NCBI GenBank assembly: GCA_025757985.1
Contig: CP107210.1
Coordinates: 2,480,001 to 2,544,000 of the forward strand
Length of the DNA stretch: 64,000 bases
Reading direction: 5' to 3'
Origin: Oscillospiraceae bacterium
GTDB lineage: Bacteria; Bacillota; Clostridia; Oscillospirales; Ruminococcaceae
Shown here: in pieces, positions 37,023 to 45,285 of the stretch
How the letters are laid out: the number at the start of each line of letters is the position of its first letter
Position numbering within the stretch: position 1 is the stretch's first letter
Program-made: the position numbers and the translations under genes
Notes under the pieces: generated by a model
What the model saw: only the letters and a program-made list of their open reading frames with translations
What the model was told of the DNA's origin: nothing
Database searches by the model: none

Positions 37023-38135
37023 TTATTCGTTTGTCTGTCCTTGTTCCAGCATCCGGCACAGCAGCGGCCGCAGTTTTTGAGCCAGCAGCCAAAAGCCCAG
37101 ATCGGTCAAATGGACGCCGTCCACGGTGGTTTCCTTTGCAACCGTTTCCAACATATCCCGTGCCGATGCAAACCAGATAAAGCTATCTCCCCGGGATTTC
37201 CGGCGTTCCACCTCCTGCTGCTGAAAACGCTCTTCCCGCGCAAACTGTTCCGCTTCGGTGCTGTTCCAGCCGCATTTTGTCTGCCAGCTTGCCGAAAGCA
37301 CCAAAACCGGCAGCTGCGGCGCACAGCCGCGCACCGCATCCAGAAAGGCTGGCAGGTTGGTTTCCAGCAGCCCCTGGGGGCCGGCGTTGGGCTGGATGTC
37401 CACCACCAGCGCCCCCAGCCGAGGCAGGCTGCAAAAGCAGGAAGCCAGACCTGACATTCCCACGCCATTGCCCGAAAACCCCAAATTGTACACTTCCCGG
37501 TCCAGTTCCCGGGACAAAATGGCCGGATACGCCATACCCGGCCGGGAGGCACAACCTCCCTGGGTGATGGAAGTGCCATAAAAGGCGATGGTCCTGCGAT
37601 GTTTGCGGGGCAATGCCGGCTGCATCTGCGCCCCTTTTTCCAGGCCGATTGCAATCGACCGAATGCCAATATACAGCGGCAGATACACCAGCACCTCGGT
37701 GTGCGGCGGAAGGTCCCGCGCCAGTTCGCAGCAAAAGGAGTCCTCCTGCGGCGAAAACTTTGTCAGCCCTGCAAACTGCCAGGCCATGTCGGGCAAAGCC
37801 CTCAAATAGCAGTCGCACCCGCACTGGGCCGCCGGAGTCATATGCGCCATATAGGGAGCTGCGTTTACCGCCGCCTTTACCCACACTGCCCGGCTGTCAG
37901 TCCGAAAGCGCAGGCAGGCACCCGCCATGTGAGAAGACAATTCGATCAGCGCCGGCCGCTGGGCCTGCAGCATACCGGAAAGAGATTGGGGGAGGCGGTT
38001 CCATCGCCTTTCCTCTGCAAAAAAGCCCAAACCTTCCACCAGAATGTTTTCGTTGGGAACTTCGTGCCATAGGATTTCTTCCCCCCGGGCATTCTGCGCC
38101 GCCATCTGCCGGTCAAAATCAGCTGCGTCCGCCAT
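37023..38135 (-). CDS. SGNH/GDSL-family esterase
   Basis: 370 aa, no signal peptide, so cytoplasmic. N-terminal beta-rich domain to about 175, then an SGNH hydrolase: block I FYGTSITQGG with nucleophile Ser189, block III FSGNGVG (Asn223), block V DGVHLTD (Asp339, His342). Such enzymes remove acyl (often acetyl) groups from sugars. AAGGAGAG precedes the ATG. It is third in the operon after the regulator and the DUF4855 gene, 3 bases from the latter, so it probably deacylates the imported oligosaccharide. Confidence 0.85.
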   Translation of the reverse strand: MADAADFDRQMAAQNARGEEILWHEVPNENILVEGLGFFAEERRWNRLPQSLSGMLQAQRPALIELSSHMAGACLRFRTDSRAVWVKAAVNAAPYMAHMTPAAQCGCDCYLRALPDMAWQFAGLTKFSPQEDSFCCELARDLPPHTEVLVYLPLYIGIRSIAIGLEKGAQMQPALPRKHRRTIAFYGTSITQGGCASRPGMAYPAILSRELDREVYNLGFSGNGVGMSGLASCFCSLPRLGALVVDIQPNAGPQGLLETNLPAFLDAVRGCAPQLPVLVLSASWQTKCGWNSTEAEQFAREERFQQQEVERRKSRGDSFIWFASARDMLETVAKETTVDGVHLTDLGFWLLAQKLRPLLCRMLEQGQTNE

Positions 38136-38138
38136 GCT

Positions 38139-39113
38139 TTACTCTCCTTTATGCCCTGTTGCAACCTCGAAAGTTTTTTCATAGAGCTCACGGCCGCGGG
38201 CGCCGCCCCTGTTCGCCGCGTTGTATATGGCCTTCACATCCTGGTAATATCCCTTGAACACCTGGGATCCACTGAACCCAAACCGCTGTGCGCCTTTCAG
38301 ATAATCCAGATAACGCCGGTAAAAATTTTCGTCGTCAAAAGCGCGCTCGTCAAACTCCAATTCCAGCCCCATGTGGTTTTGGGCGGCGAGTTCCGCTGCA
38401 TTTTGAATCTGCACCGGCTGCGTTCCATTAAAGTAGTGGTTTGGCTGCAGGATGGCCGCATCAAATCCCATTGCCTGCCAGCGGTCAAACCCCAAAGCCC
38501 GGTAGTAGGGAATCCACAAAAAGGCAAGTCCGCGCTCTCTGGCTTTTCGGCCTGCATAGTCAATCAGTTCTGTCTGGGAAGCATCCTCATGCAGCCAGTA
38601 CAGGCCGCACAACCGCAGCGTGTCCAGCTGCTCAAAGGGGCGGTACAGCTCCGCCATGCGGTCCATATACCGGTCAATGGCCGCTTTCTGGCTTTCCGGT
38701 CCGCCAAAGGTCTGCCGGGAGGGAAAGGGAATGGTCAGCCCCAGCCGCGCCTGCAGCTGGGGCCGCCGGCTGAGTTTTCTGGCCTGCAGCACCGCCTCGT
38801 GCAGCGCACACAGGTCCCCCTGCGGCCGCAACGTTTTGTTCAGATACCACTCAAAATCCTCCCAGGTGGCCGCCTTGGCGGGGTCCACCGCCTCAAACAG
38901 CTGGTTGCCTGTGCAGGACAAAAGCCCCAAAAAGAGAAATCCATCGAAAAAGGGCTCGCCGAAACCGGCATTTCGTTTTTGATACAGCAGATAGGGCAGC
39001 AGCTCTTGTGCGCTCCAATCTCCCTGCTGCCGGTCGTAATACCCATTATAAATCAATACCAGATTCCGGATTCCGCCTGTATTCTGTCCGGATGTGCAAT
39101 ATTCACCTTGCAT
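38139..39113 (-). CDS. Cytoplasmic DUF4855 protein (glycoside-hydrolase-like)
   Basis: 324 aa made of a single DUF4855 domain, without signal peptide. It shares with the anchored protein LIYNGYYD, the FLWIPYYRALGF/QPNHYF region and the paired strands GLYWLHED (Glu176) and MGLELEF (Glu251, Glu253). These acidic residues, at the ends of predicted barrel strands and kept in both copies, are the best catalytic candidates. GGAAGGG stands 5 bases before the ATG; the start overlaps the end of the regulator gene. Function of the family is not established. Confidence 0.75.
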   Translation of the reverse strand: MQGEYCTSGQNTGGIRNLVLIYNGYYDRQQGDWSAQELLPYLLYQKRNAGFGEPFFDGFLFLGLLSCTGNQLFEAVDPAKAATWEDFEWYLNKTLRPQGDLCALHEAVLQARKLSRRPQLQARLGLTIPFPSRQTFGGPESQKAAIDRYMDRMAELYRPFEQLDTLRLCGLYWLHEDASQTELIDYAGRKARERGLAFLWIPYYRALGFDRWQAMGFDAAILQPNHYFNGTQPVQIQNAAELAAQNHMGLELEFDERAFDDENFYRRYLDYLKGAQRFGFSGSQVFKGYYQDVKAIYNAANRGGARGRELYEKTFEVATGHKGE

Positions 39114-41274
39114 TTTTCCCTTCCTTTTCCAAAAAGTCGCGGGGCGTGATGCCGTAGGTGCGCTGGAAAGCACGCTTGAAGGAATACTCGTTGTCGTACC
39201 CTATTTCTGTGGCAATTTCCCGGGGACAGTATCCCTTCAGCACCAGCAGTTCCTTGGCTTTTGCCATCCGCTTTTCTGTGATATAGTTGTAGAAATTTTG
39301 TCCCACCGTATTTTTGAAGATGCGGGAAACGCTGGCATTGGACACGCCAAAATGGTCGCTCAGCAAATTCAGCGACAGATCGGGGTCGTGCAGATGCTCG
39401 TTTACATAGCTCACCAGCGAGCGGTTCACGTTGGTGGCCGCCTGCTGCTTTTTCTGCATGATCTGCTCACAGAGCGTGTTGACGGTGTTTCTTGCGCGGT
39501 CAAACGCCTGCTCCAGCGTCATGCCATGCCGCGGTTCCTCCATTTTCAAAAACATCTGCACCGGCAGCTTTTCTTCCAAAATAATCCGCCGCATGGTTTC
39601 GTACAAAAGGGTGGCAACCCGGCAGATGAGCGTATAGCTCAGCCCAAGGCGCTGATTTTCCTCGTACAGCTGCTGCAGGATCGCCTGCGCTCTTTTTTCG
39701 CTGCCCTCCCGGATGGCACGCACCAGCTGCGTTTCCCAATCCAGCGGGTAGTAATACTCCATGTTGGGGCTGGCAAACTGGATGCCGCAAATTCCCTTCT
39801 TTTCCCGCATGCTCTCTTTGATTTCCTGGTACGCCGCGCTGATTCCCGTCAGGCCCCTGCGGGCGCGGGCCACAAACACGCTGCATTCTATATCCTCTTC
39901 GATCAGCGCATCGTACAGCGGCTGCGCCAGTTCCATTGCGATGTCCTCGTCCGGCAGAGAGGGAAATTCTGCAATCACAGCGGTGCACTCATCAATATTT
40001 TCCACCAGTTCGCAGTGGCTCTGGCCGCATTTGATGGTTTGCAGCGATTTTTTCAAGGTGAGCAAAAATTCCAGGTGAATCCGCGTGTCCTCGATTTCGT
40101 TGTCGGGATTGCCAGGCTGATGGCGGAACACCACCACAACATACCAGTAATTGCAGGAGGAAGGAACCGATTGCTGATCACTGTTGAAATAGCCGCGCAG
40201 CAGCTGCGCATTGGTTTGCTCCCGCAGGGCATACCGATAGGCCGCAATGGTGTTTTCCATATTGGTGTGGTCGTCGTACAGCCTGCCCACGCAGGTGGCC
40301 AGGGTGTCAATATCCTGCTGTTCGTTTTTGCCCTTGACCTTTTTGTTTATCTTTTGAATCAGGTTCCCCAAAGGCCGGTACTGAATGCTGGCCAGCACAT
40401 AGGCGGCCAAAATGCCCAGCATGGCAAGCACTAATACCAGCACATAGTTCCAGGCGCTCTGTGCAAAGGGAATGGGGGCATCCTCGTAGGTGAGGTCATA
40501 GGTTACCAGCATGCTCTGGCTGCTGGTGCTGCATGTTTGGGTCGGTGCAGAGGTCTGCTGAAAATCCACCTGCCAGATGGGCTGGCCGTTCCAGTCCTTT
40601 ACGAGCAGCTGGGTCACCTGTTCGCCGCATACCTGCTGAAGCAGCTTTTGCATGGCTGCCTTGTCATAGCAGCTTATGGCAATTGCCCGGGGCGGAGTAA
40701 GAATATCCAGCTGCTGCACATAGACCAGATAGTCCGCATTGTGAAAAGCAAAATTGCTGGGTTTGAGCGGGCCCTCGCACCCCGGCACATTCAGCAGATG
40801 CTCGGTGACGAGATTGGCAGGCAGCTGCAATTTTCGCTGCAAATAGTTTTCGTACTCCGAAACGGAAAACCACCCGCTGGACGTCACCACCAGATCTTTT
40901 TGCGGATAGAGCACTGCGATATCCCGCAGAGCGCTGTTGAGGCTGCACAGAGCGGTGAGATTGACCGAAATATCCTGTTTTTCCATCGGGCCGAACTCAT
41001 TTTCAAAAATCTTGCTCTCCGAAGTGAACTTCTGCACCCAAATGGAATTTTGCAGCACGTTGCTCACTTCGCTGCCCACTTCCCAAATATCGTCCAGGAC
41101 GTCCCGCACCTTCTGGCTCTCGGCTAAAAAGGACTTTTCGTTGGCTTCCTTACGTTCTTTCCGCATGGCGGCAGAAAAAATAGAAATCCCCACAAGAAAA
41201 ACACATACAAACAAAGCGATGTATGTAAAAAAATAGCGCTGAAAGTCCTTTGAGTGCCAGTATAAACGATGCAT
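39103..41274 (-). CDS. Membrane-bound AraC/YesN-type transcription regulator
   Basis: 723 aa. Membrane helix at about 15-37, extracellular sensing domain to about 285, second membrane helix (about 288-310), cytoplasmic linker, and C-terminal AraC double helix-turn-helix (about 620-718: LSLNLLSDHFGVSNASVSRI and CPREIATEIGYDNEYSFKRA). Such one-component sensors detect an extracellular sugar or binding-protein complex and switch on the neighbouring ABC importer. It is the most probable reader of the 12-bp sequence at 36819 and 45101. GGGAG stands 9 bases before the ATG. Confidence 0.85.
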   Translation of the reverse strand: MHRLYWHSKDFQRYFFTYIALFVCVFLVGISIFSAAMRKERKEANEKSFLAESQKVRDVLDDIWEVGSEVSNVLQNSIWVQKFTSESKIFENEFGPMEKQDISVNLTALCSLNSALRDIAVLYPQKDLVVTSSGWFSVSEYENYLQRKLQLPANLVTEHLLNVPGCEGPLKPSNFAFHNADYLVYVQQLDILTPPRAIAISCYDKAAMQKLLQQVCGEQVTQLLVKDWNGQPIWQVDFQQTSAPTQTCSTSSQSMLVTYDLTYEDAPIPFAQSAWNYVLVLVLAMLGILAAYVLASIQYRPLGNLIQKINKKVKGKNEQQDIDTLATCVGRLYDDHTNMENTIAAYRYALREQTNAQLLRGYFNSDQQSVPSSCNYWYVVVVFRHQPGNPDNEIEDTRIHLEFLLTLKKSLQTIKCGQSHCELVENIDECTAVIAEFPSLPDEDIAMELAQPLYDALIEEDIECSVFVARARRGLTGISAAYQEIKESMREKKGICGIQFASPNMEYYYPLDWETQLVRAIREGSEKRAQAILQQLYEENQRLGLSYTLICRVATLLYETMRRIILEEKLPVQMFLKMEEPRHGMTLEQAFDRARNTVNTLCEQIMQKKQQAATNVNRSLVSYVNEHLHDPDLSLNLLSDHFGVSNASVSRIFKNTVGQNFYNYITEKRMAKAKELLVLKGYCPREIATEIGYDNEYSFKRAFQRTYGITPRDFLEKEGKNAR

Positions 41275-41398
41275 CCTGTTTTTCTCCCTCTGTGCCGCAA
41301 TATTTTACCAACAAGCGTGCTTGCTACTAGATTACATCACAAATAGGCAAATTGCAATCCATTCCGCAGCAAACACCTGCCCAGCTTCAAGTGCAATA

Positions 41399-41430
41399 GC
41401 CGTGCCGCGTTTTGCGGCACGGCTTTGACT
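41399..41430. terminator. Terminator-like hairpin after the ABC operon
   Basis: Stem GCCGTGCCGC/GCGGCACGGC (41399-41408 with 41414-41423), short T-runs only. It lies 29 bases after the binding-protein stop. 41275-41398 is the regulator's upstream region; no good promoter was seen. Confidence 0.7.
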
Positions 41431-41458
41431 ATTTACATTGATCTATCGTGCTCTATCA

Positions 41459-43096
41459 TCAGGAAGGCATATTGGCCAGGTAGCGCTCATAGCGAGCCTG
41501 GTAGATATCGACCAGTTCGCTCAGGCCCAGCTCTTCCAGCTTTTCCACTTCCTTGTCCAGGTCGTCCACAGAGATCTGGCCCAGGGTGAGTTTGGTGGCC
41601 AGCTCCTTGGAAGCGGTTTGCAGATTGGGCAGCAGGGCATTGATCTTGTCGGATTCTTCCTTGGTGGGCAGAGCCAGGAAATTGTTCACCTGATCCGGAT
41701 ATTTCAGATCGTAGTCGATGAGGTCCAAAGTGACCTGCCGCTTGTAGTCATCGCAATTGGCAACCTGCTGGCGCATATCCACTTCCTGCACGCGGGGCAG
41801 AACGCCGTTCCACAGCATGGCGCCTTCGGAGATGCGCTGCTCGTGGGCCATATCCGCAGTCAGACCGGGAATGGGAGTCATAACGCCGTCTTCGTATGTG
41901 AAGTTGACGCCTTCCTGGCCAAAGGCGGTGAGCACAGCGTACTCATCGGAATACACAATATCCAGCAGGCGGGCAACGGCCTCCAGGTCTTCGCAATCCT
42001 TGGTGACCACATAGCGCTCCCAAACCATGGAACTGGGCTCAGACATCGAGCCGGGCTCCACGCCGTCCAGGGCGGGCAGCGGCATCAGCGGCGCATACAG
42101 CGCATCGGGGGCAATCTCCGCCACGGTGGGCTCGTTCCACATGGCATTGGTGTAGTCCCACAGGCATCCCAGCTTGTTTTCGGCGCGTTTCTGGGCCATC
42201 AGCTCCCAGTTGCCGGCGACAGAGGGGTCCAGAATGCCTTCCTGCACCAGGCTGTTGAGGTATTCAAAATAAGGCTTGACATTGGGGCTGTTCCAGGGGC
42301 TCACCATCTTGTTTTCCACCGGATCCAGGGCGATCATATCGGTGGGCAGATCAAACCACTGGGCGATGCTGGTGCGGAAAGAGGAGGGATCGATGAACAT
42401 GATCTCATCCTGCTGGCCGTTGCCATTGGCGTCCTTTTCCCGGAAGTCCCGCAGCATCTGGGTAAACTCTTCCAGATTGGTGGGTTCGGCAATCCCCAGC
42501 TTGTCGGCCCAGTCGCGGCGGTAGAGCATGGAGAAGCTGCCGTTGGGGTCGGTATTGTCGCCGTAGTACTTACTCGACACATTGCAGAACCAATAAATGT
42601 TGCCGTCCTCGGCAGTGGTGAGCGGACGCATGGTGGGGAACTTTTTGTCAAAAGCCTCCTTGGCAGGGCCCTGGGAATATTTGTCGATGATCTCGTTGAT
42701 GGGGATGATCAGGCCCTGCTCCGCCAGAGCCATCAGGGCGGCGTCGTCCATGGTATGGGCCTTGGCGATGTCGGGCAGATCCTTGCCGGAGGCAAACCGG
42801 GTCTGCAGGATCACCGAGTACTGCTCAGGGGCAACCACTTCCCAGTCGATGTCCAGCTTTGCATCGTCCAGCTTGCTTTTCAGGATTTGATAGGCGCTGT
42901 ATTCCTCTACCTCGTTCCAGTCGTTGCAGGGAGCCCAGCCCTCGGTGCCCAGGATCTTAAGTTTGCTGAAATCACTGGAAGCCTGGTCGCTGCCGCTCTG
43001 GGAATCGCCAGAATTGGATTTTCCGCCGCAGCCGGCCAGAGTACCGGCAGCCAAGCAGCCCACCAAAAACAGGGAGAGCATTTTTCTTTTTTTCAT
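41459..43096 (-). CDS. Sugar ABC transporter substrate-binding lipoprotein (LplA/YtcQ-type)
   Basis: 545 aa. Lipoprotein signal with lipobox LAGC at about 20-23, Ser/Gly/Asn linker, then a two-lobed binding protein of the large class used with LplB/LplC permeases. AGGAGG precedes the ATG at 43096. Third gene of the importer operon. Captures the oligosaccharide released outside; the ligand is not readable from sequence. Confidence 0.9.
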   Translation of the reverse strand: MKKRKMLSLFLVGCLAAGTLAGCGGKSNSGDSQSGSDQASSDFSKLKILGTEGWAPCNDWNEVEEYSAYQILKSKLDDAKLDIDWEVVAPEQYSVILQTRFASGKDLPDIAKAHTMDDAALMALAEQGLIIPINEIIDKYSQGPAKEAFDKKFPTMRPLTTAEDGNIYWFCNVSSKYYGDNTDPNGSFSMLYRRDWADKLGIAEPTNLEEFTQMLRDFREKDANGNGQQDEIMFIDPSSFRTSIAQWFDLPTDMIALDPVENKMVSPWNSPNVKPYFEYLNSLVQEGILDPSVAGNWELMAQKRAENKLGCLWDYTNAMWNEPTVAEIAPDALYAPLMPLPALDGVEPGSMSEPSSMVWERYVVTKDCEDLEAVARLLDIVYSDEYAVLTAFGQEGVNFTYEDGVMTPIPGLTADMAHEQRISEGAMLWNGVLPRVQEVDMRQQVANCDDYKRQVTLDLIDYDLKYPDQVNNFLALPTKEESDKINALLPNLQTASKELATKLTLGQISVDDLDKEVEKLEELGLSELVDIYQARYERYLANMPS

Positions 43097-43144
43097 TGTT
43101 TTCCTCCTATTTGTGCATGATTTTATTTTTTGCTCTTCTCTCAT

Positions 43145-44056
43145 TTAGCCTTTCAGAGAACCGAGCATAACACCTTTGATGAAATATTTCTGGAAGAAGG
43201 GATAGGTAAAGATGATCGGCAGGGTGGTGAAAATGATCATCGCATACTGCATCTGCGTTGCGGAGAGCATTTGATTCATGGCATTTTCGATATCCGCCGA
43301 GTTGAGCTTGGTGAGATCTACAGTCTGGGCCACCAGCACCCTCTTGAGGTACAGCTGCAGCGGATGCAGGTTTTTATCCGGCAGATAGACCTGCGCCGCA
43401 AACCAGTTGTTCCACATGGTCACGATGGAGTAGATGGACACCACCGCCAAAATGGGCTTTGCCAGGGGCAGATAGATGCGGCGCAGAACTGTAAAATTGC
43501 TGGCGCCGTCTATGAACGCCGATTCCCGTATATCCCGGGGCAGCCCCGTGAAATAGGTGCGGGTGAGAATGATGTACCAGATATTGAAAGACGCCGGCAC
43601 AATGATGGCGAAAATATTGTTGTAGAGATTGAGCTTGCTCATGAGCAGAAAGGTGGGGATCAATCCGCCGCCAAAGTACATGGGCAGCAGCACAAAGGCA
43701 ACCACATATTTTCTGCCCCGCAGTTCCGGAACCGACAGCGGATAGGCACCCATCACGCTCGTGATGATCACCAGCACCGTGGTGGACACTGTATACAGGA
43801 TGGAATTTCCGTAGGCACGCCACATATCGGAATCGGTAAAGATTTTTTTATAGGCCTGCAGTTCAAATCCCGTGGGCCAAAAGGATACGTTCATCGCCAG
43901 CACATCCTGGGGCTTGCTGATGGACATGATGAAAACATAGTACATGGGATACAGGGTGAACAGGCAGATGACTGCCACCGCGATCACGATCAGCACATCC
44001 ACCAGCCGCGATCCATTTGGAATGCCGTGTTTCTTGCGCGCCAATATCTGAGTCAT
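43145..44056 (-). CDS. Sugar ABC transporter permease (LplC/YtcP-type)
   Basis: 303 aa from ATG at 44056 (AAGGAGAAG upstream). Six membrane helices, EAA loop seen as ESAFIDGASNFTVLRRIYLP. Partner of the next permease. No ATPase gene is in the locus; relatives use a shared MsmX-type ATPase coded elsewhere. Confidence 0.9.
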   Translation of the reverse strand: MTQILARKKHGIPNGSRLVDVLIVIAVAVICLFTLYPMYYVFIMSISKPQDVLAMNVSFWPTGFELQAYKKIFTDSDMWRAYGNSILYTVSTTVLVIITSVMGAYPLSVPELRGRKYVVAFVLLPMYFGGGLIPTFLLMSKLNLYNNIFAIIVPASFNIWYIILTRTYFTGLPRDIRESAFIDGASNFTVLRRIYLPLAKPILAVVSIYSIVTMWNNWFAAQVYLPDKNLHPLQLYLKRVLVAQTVDLTKLNSADIENAMNQMLSATQMQYAMIIFTTLPIIFTYPFFQKYFIKGVMLGSLKG

Positions 44057-44085
44057 AATTTCTTCTCCTTTCCATCCGCAGCGGA

Positions 44086-45027
44086 TCACCACAGCGAATA
44101 ATCGGCAACCTTGCGGGAGACCATGTTGGCCAGATAAACCATGCCGAAGTTGATCAGCGAGATCATAAATCCAACCGCTGTGCCGTAGCTGAAGTTGCCG
44201 CCCATCAGGCCATAGCGGTACAGATAGGTGCCGATGACGTCGGCGTATTCGTAGGTTGCGGGATTGTACAGCAGCAGGATCATATCCGAATCCGCGCCCA
44301 GCATACCGCCCACGCCCATGATCAGCATGACCACAATGGTGGGTTTGATGGCTGGCAGGGTAACATGCCAGATTTTATGCCACCGGTTGGCGCCGTCCAG
44401 ACTGGCCGCCTCGTAGAGAGTGGGGTCGATGGAAGCCATGGAAGACAGGTAGAGGATGCTGCCCCAGCCGAAGTTCCGCCAAATGTTGATCACTGTGTAC
44501 ACGATGGGGAAATACTGCGGCTTCATATTCAAAAGGAAGGGTTCGCCGCCCATCATCATGATGAATTTGTTGATGATGCCGTCGCTGCTCAAAAAGGAAA
44601 GCGCCATGCCGGCCACCACCACGCTGGAAATGAAGTAAGGCATGTAGCTTGCCGTCTGGGCAAACTTTTTGAACTTGACCAGCCGCACTTCATTGATCAG
44701 CAGCGAAAAAATGATCGGGATCCAAAACGCGATGCCCAGGTTCATGGCGCTGAGCACCAGGGTGTTTTTGATGAGCCGCCAGAAATACGGGTCATGTACA
44801 AATGTTGAAAAATGTTTCAGCCCCACCCACTTGGTCTGCCCGGTGAAATCCATAAAGGGCATGCCGGGTGTCCAGTCCTGGAAGGAGATCAGCAGGCCAT
44901 ACATGGGTACATAGCAGAAGATGAAAATCAAAATCAGCACCGGCGACATAATGGCGTACAGCTGTATCTGACTTTTTAATTTATAATTGATTCTCTTGGG
45001 TGCCGTCTTTGCGTTTGGAGTTCGCAC
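44086..45027 (-). CDS. Sugar ABC transporter permease (LplB-type)
   Basis: About 313 aa with six helices and EAA loop EAASLDGANRWHKIWHVTLP. First gene of the importer operon. The frame is open to a TTG at 45105, but that codon lies in the -35 region of the predicted promoter, so translation must begin downstream; GTG at 45027 with GGTGG 7 bases ahead is the best remaining start. Confidence 0.88.
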   Translation of the reverse strand: MRTPNAKTAPKRINYKLKSQIQLYAIMSPVLILIFIFCYVPMYGLLISFQDWTPGMPFMDFTGQTKWVGLKHFSTFVHDPYFWRLIKNTLVLSAMNLGIAFWIPIIFSLLINEVRLVKFKKFAQTASYMPYFISSVVVAGMALSFLSSDGIINKFIMMMGGEPFLLNMKPQYFPIVYTVINIWRNFGWGSILYLSSMASIDPTLYEAASLDGANRWHKIWHVTLPAIKPTIVVMLIMGVGGMLGADSDMILLLYNPATYEYADVIGTYLYRYGLMGGNFSYGTAVGFMISLINFGMVYLANMVSRKVADYSLW

Positions 45028-45076
45028 GGTCTTGCCACCAGCCTTTCCTGCTTCATGTGCTTGATTGAACAATCTC

Positions 45077-45105
45077 AGTGTACGCCGGCCCTTTCGGAAA
45101 TGCAA
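45077..45105 (-). promoter_or_regulatory. Promoter of the ABC importer operon
   Basis: On the minus strand: TTGCAT (45100-45105), 17-base spacer, TACACT (45077-45082). Weaker than consensus, as expected for an activated promoter. Confidence 0.6.
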
Positions 45106-45112
45106 TAAACAA
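45101..45112 (-). promoter_or_regulatory. 12-bp putative operator, second copy
   Basis: TTGTTTATTGCA (minus strand), identical to 36819-36830 and again overlapping the -35 box. Flanks are similar as well (AATAAACAAAATTTT against AATAAACAATACTTTT on the plus strand). Confidence 0.6.
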
Positions 45113-45214
45113 TACTTTTAGCGTGGGCGCAACTTTTGCAGCAGCCTTTTCCGCACTCCTTTTCGCAATATTTTTGCGTACATTTTTTTCATTTTGCACA
45201 TTTTTTGATTTTTA

Positions 45215-45242
45215 TTGACTTGCAAAATAGTGCTTTTATAAT
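45215..45242 (+). promoter_or_regulatory. Promoter of the plus-strand glycan-degradation operon
   Basis: TTGACT (45215-45220), 16-base spacer, TATAAT (45237-45242). The start codon of the first gene is 44 bases further. TTTTTATTG just upstream is a partial match to the 12-bp operator. Confidence 0.75.
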
Positions 45243-45285
45243 ATAGCTAACACTAAACGGTCCCCGGACCAGAAAGAGGAAATTT

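Noticed and set aside
41438..45000. Plus-strand frames of 560 and 323 codons opposite the ABC transporter genes
   Set aside because: Composition is that of reversed membrane and binding-protein genes; no own start signals.
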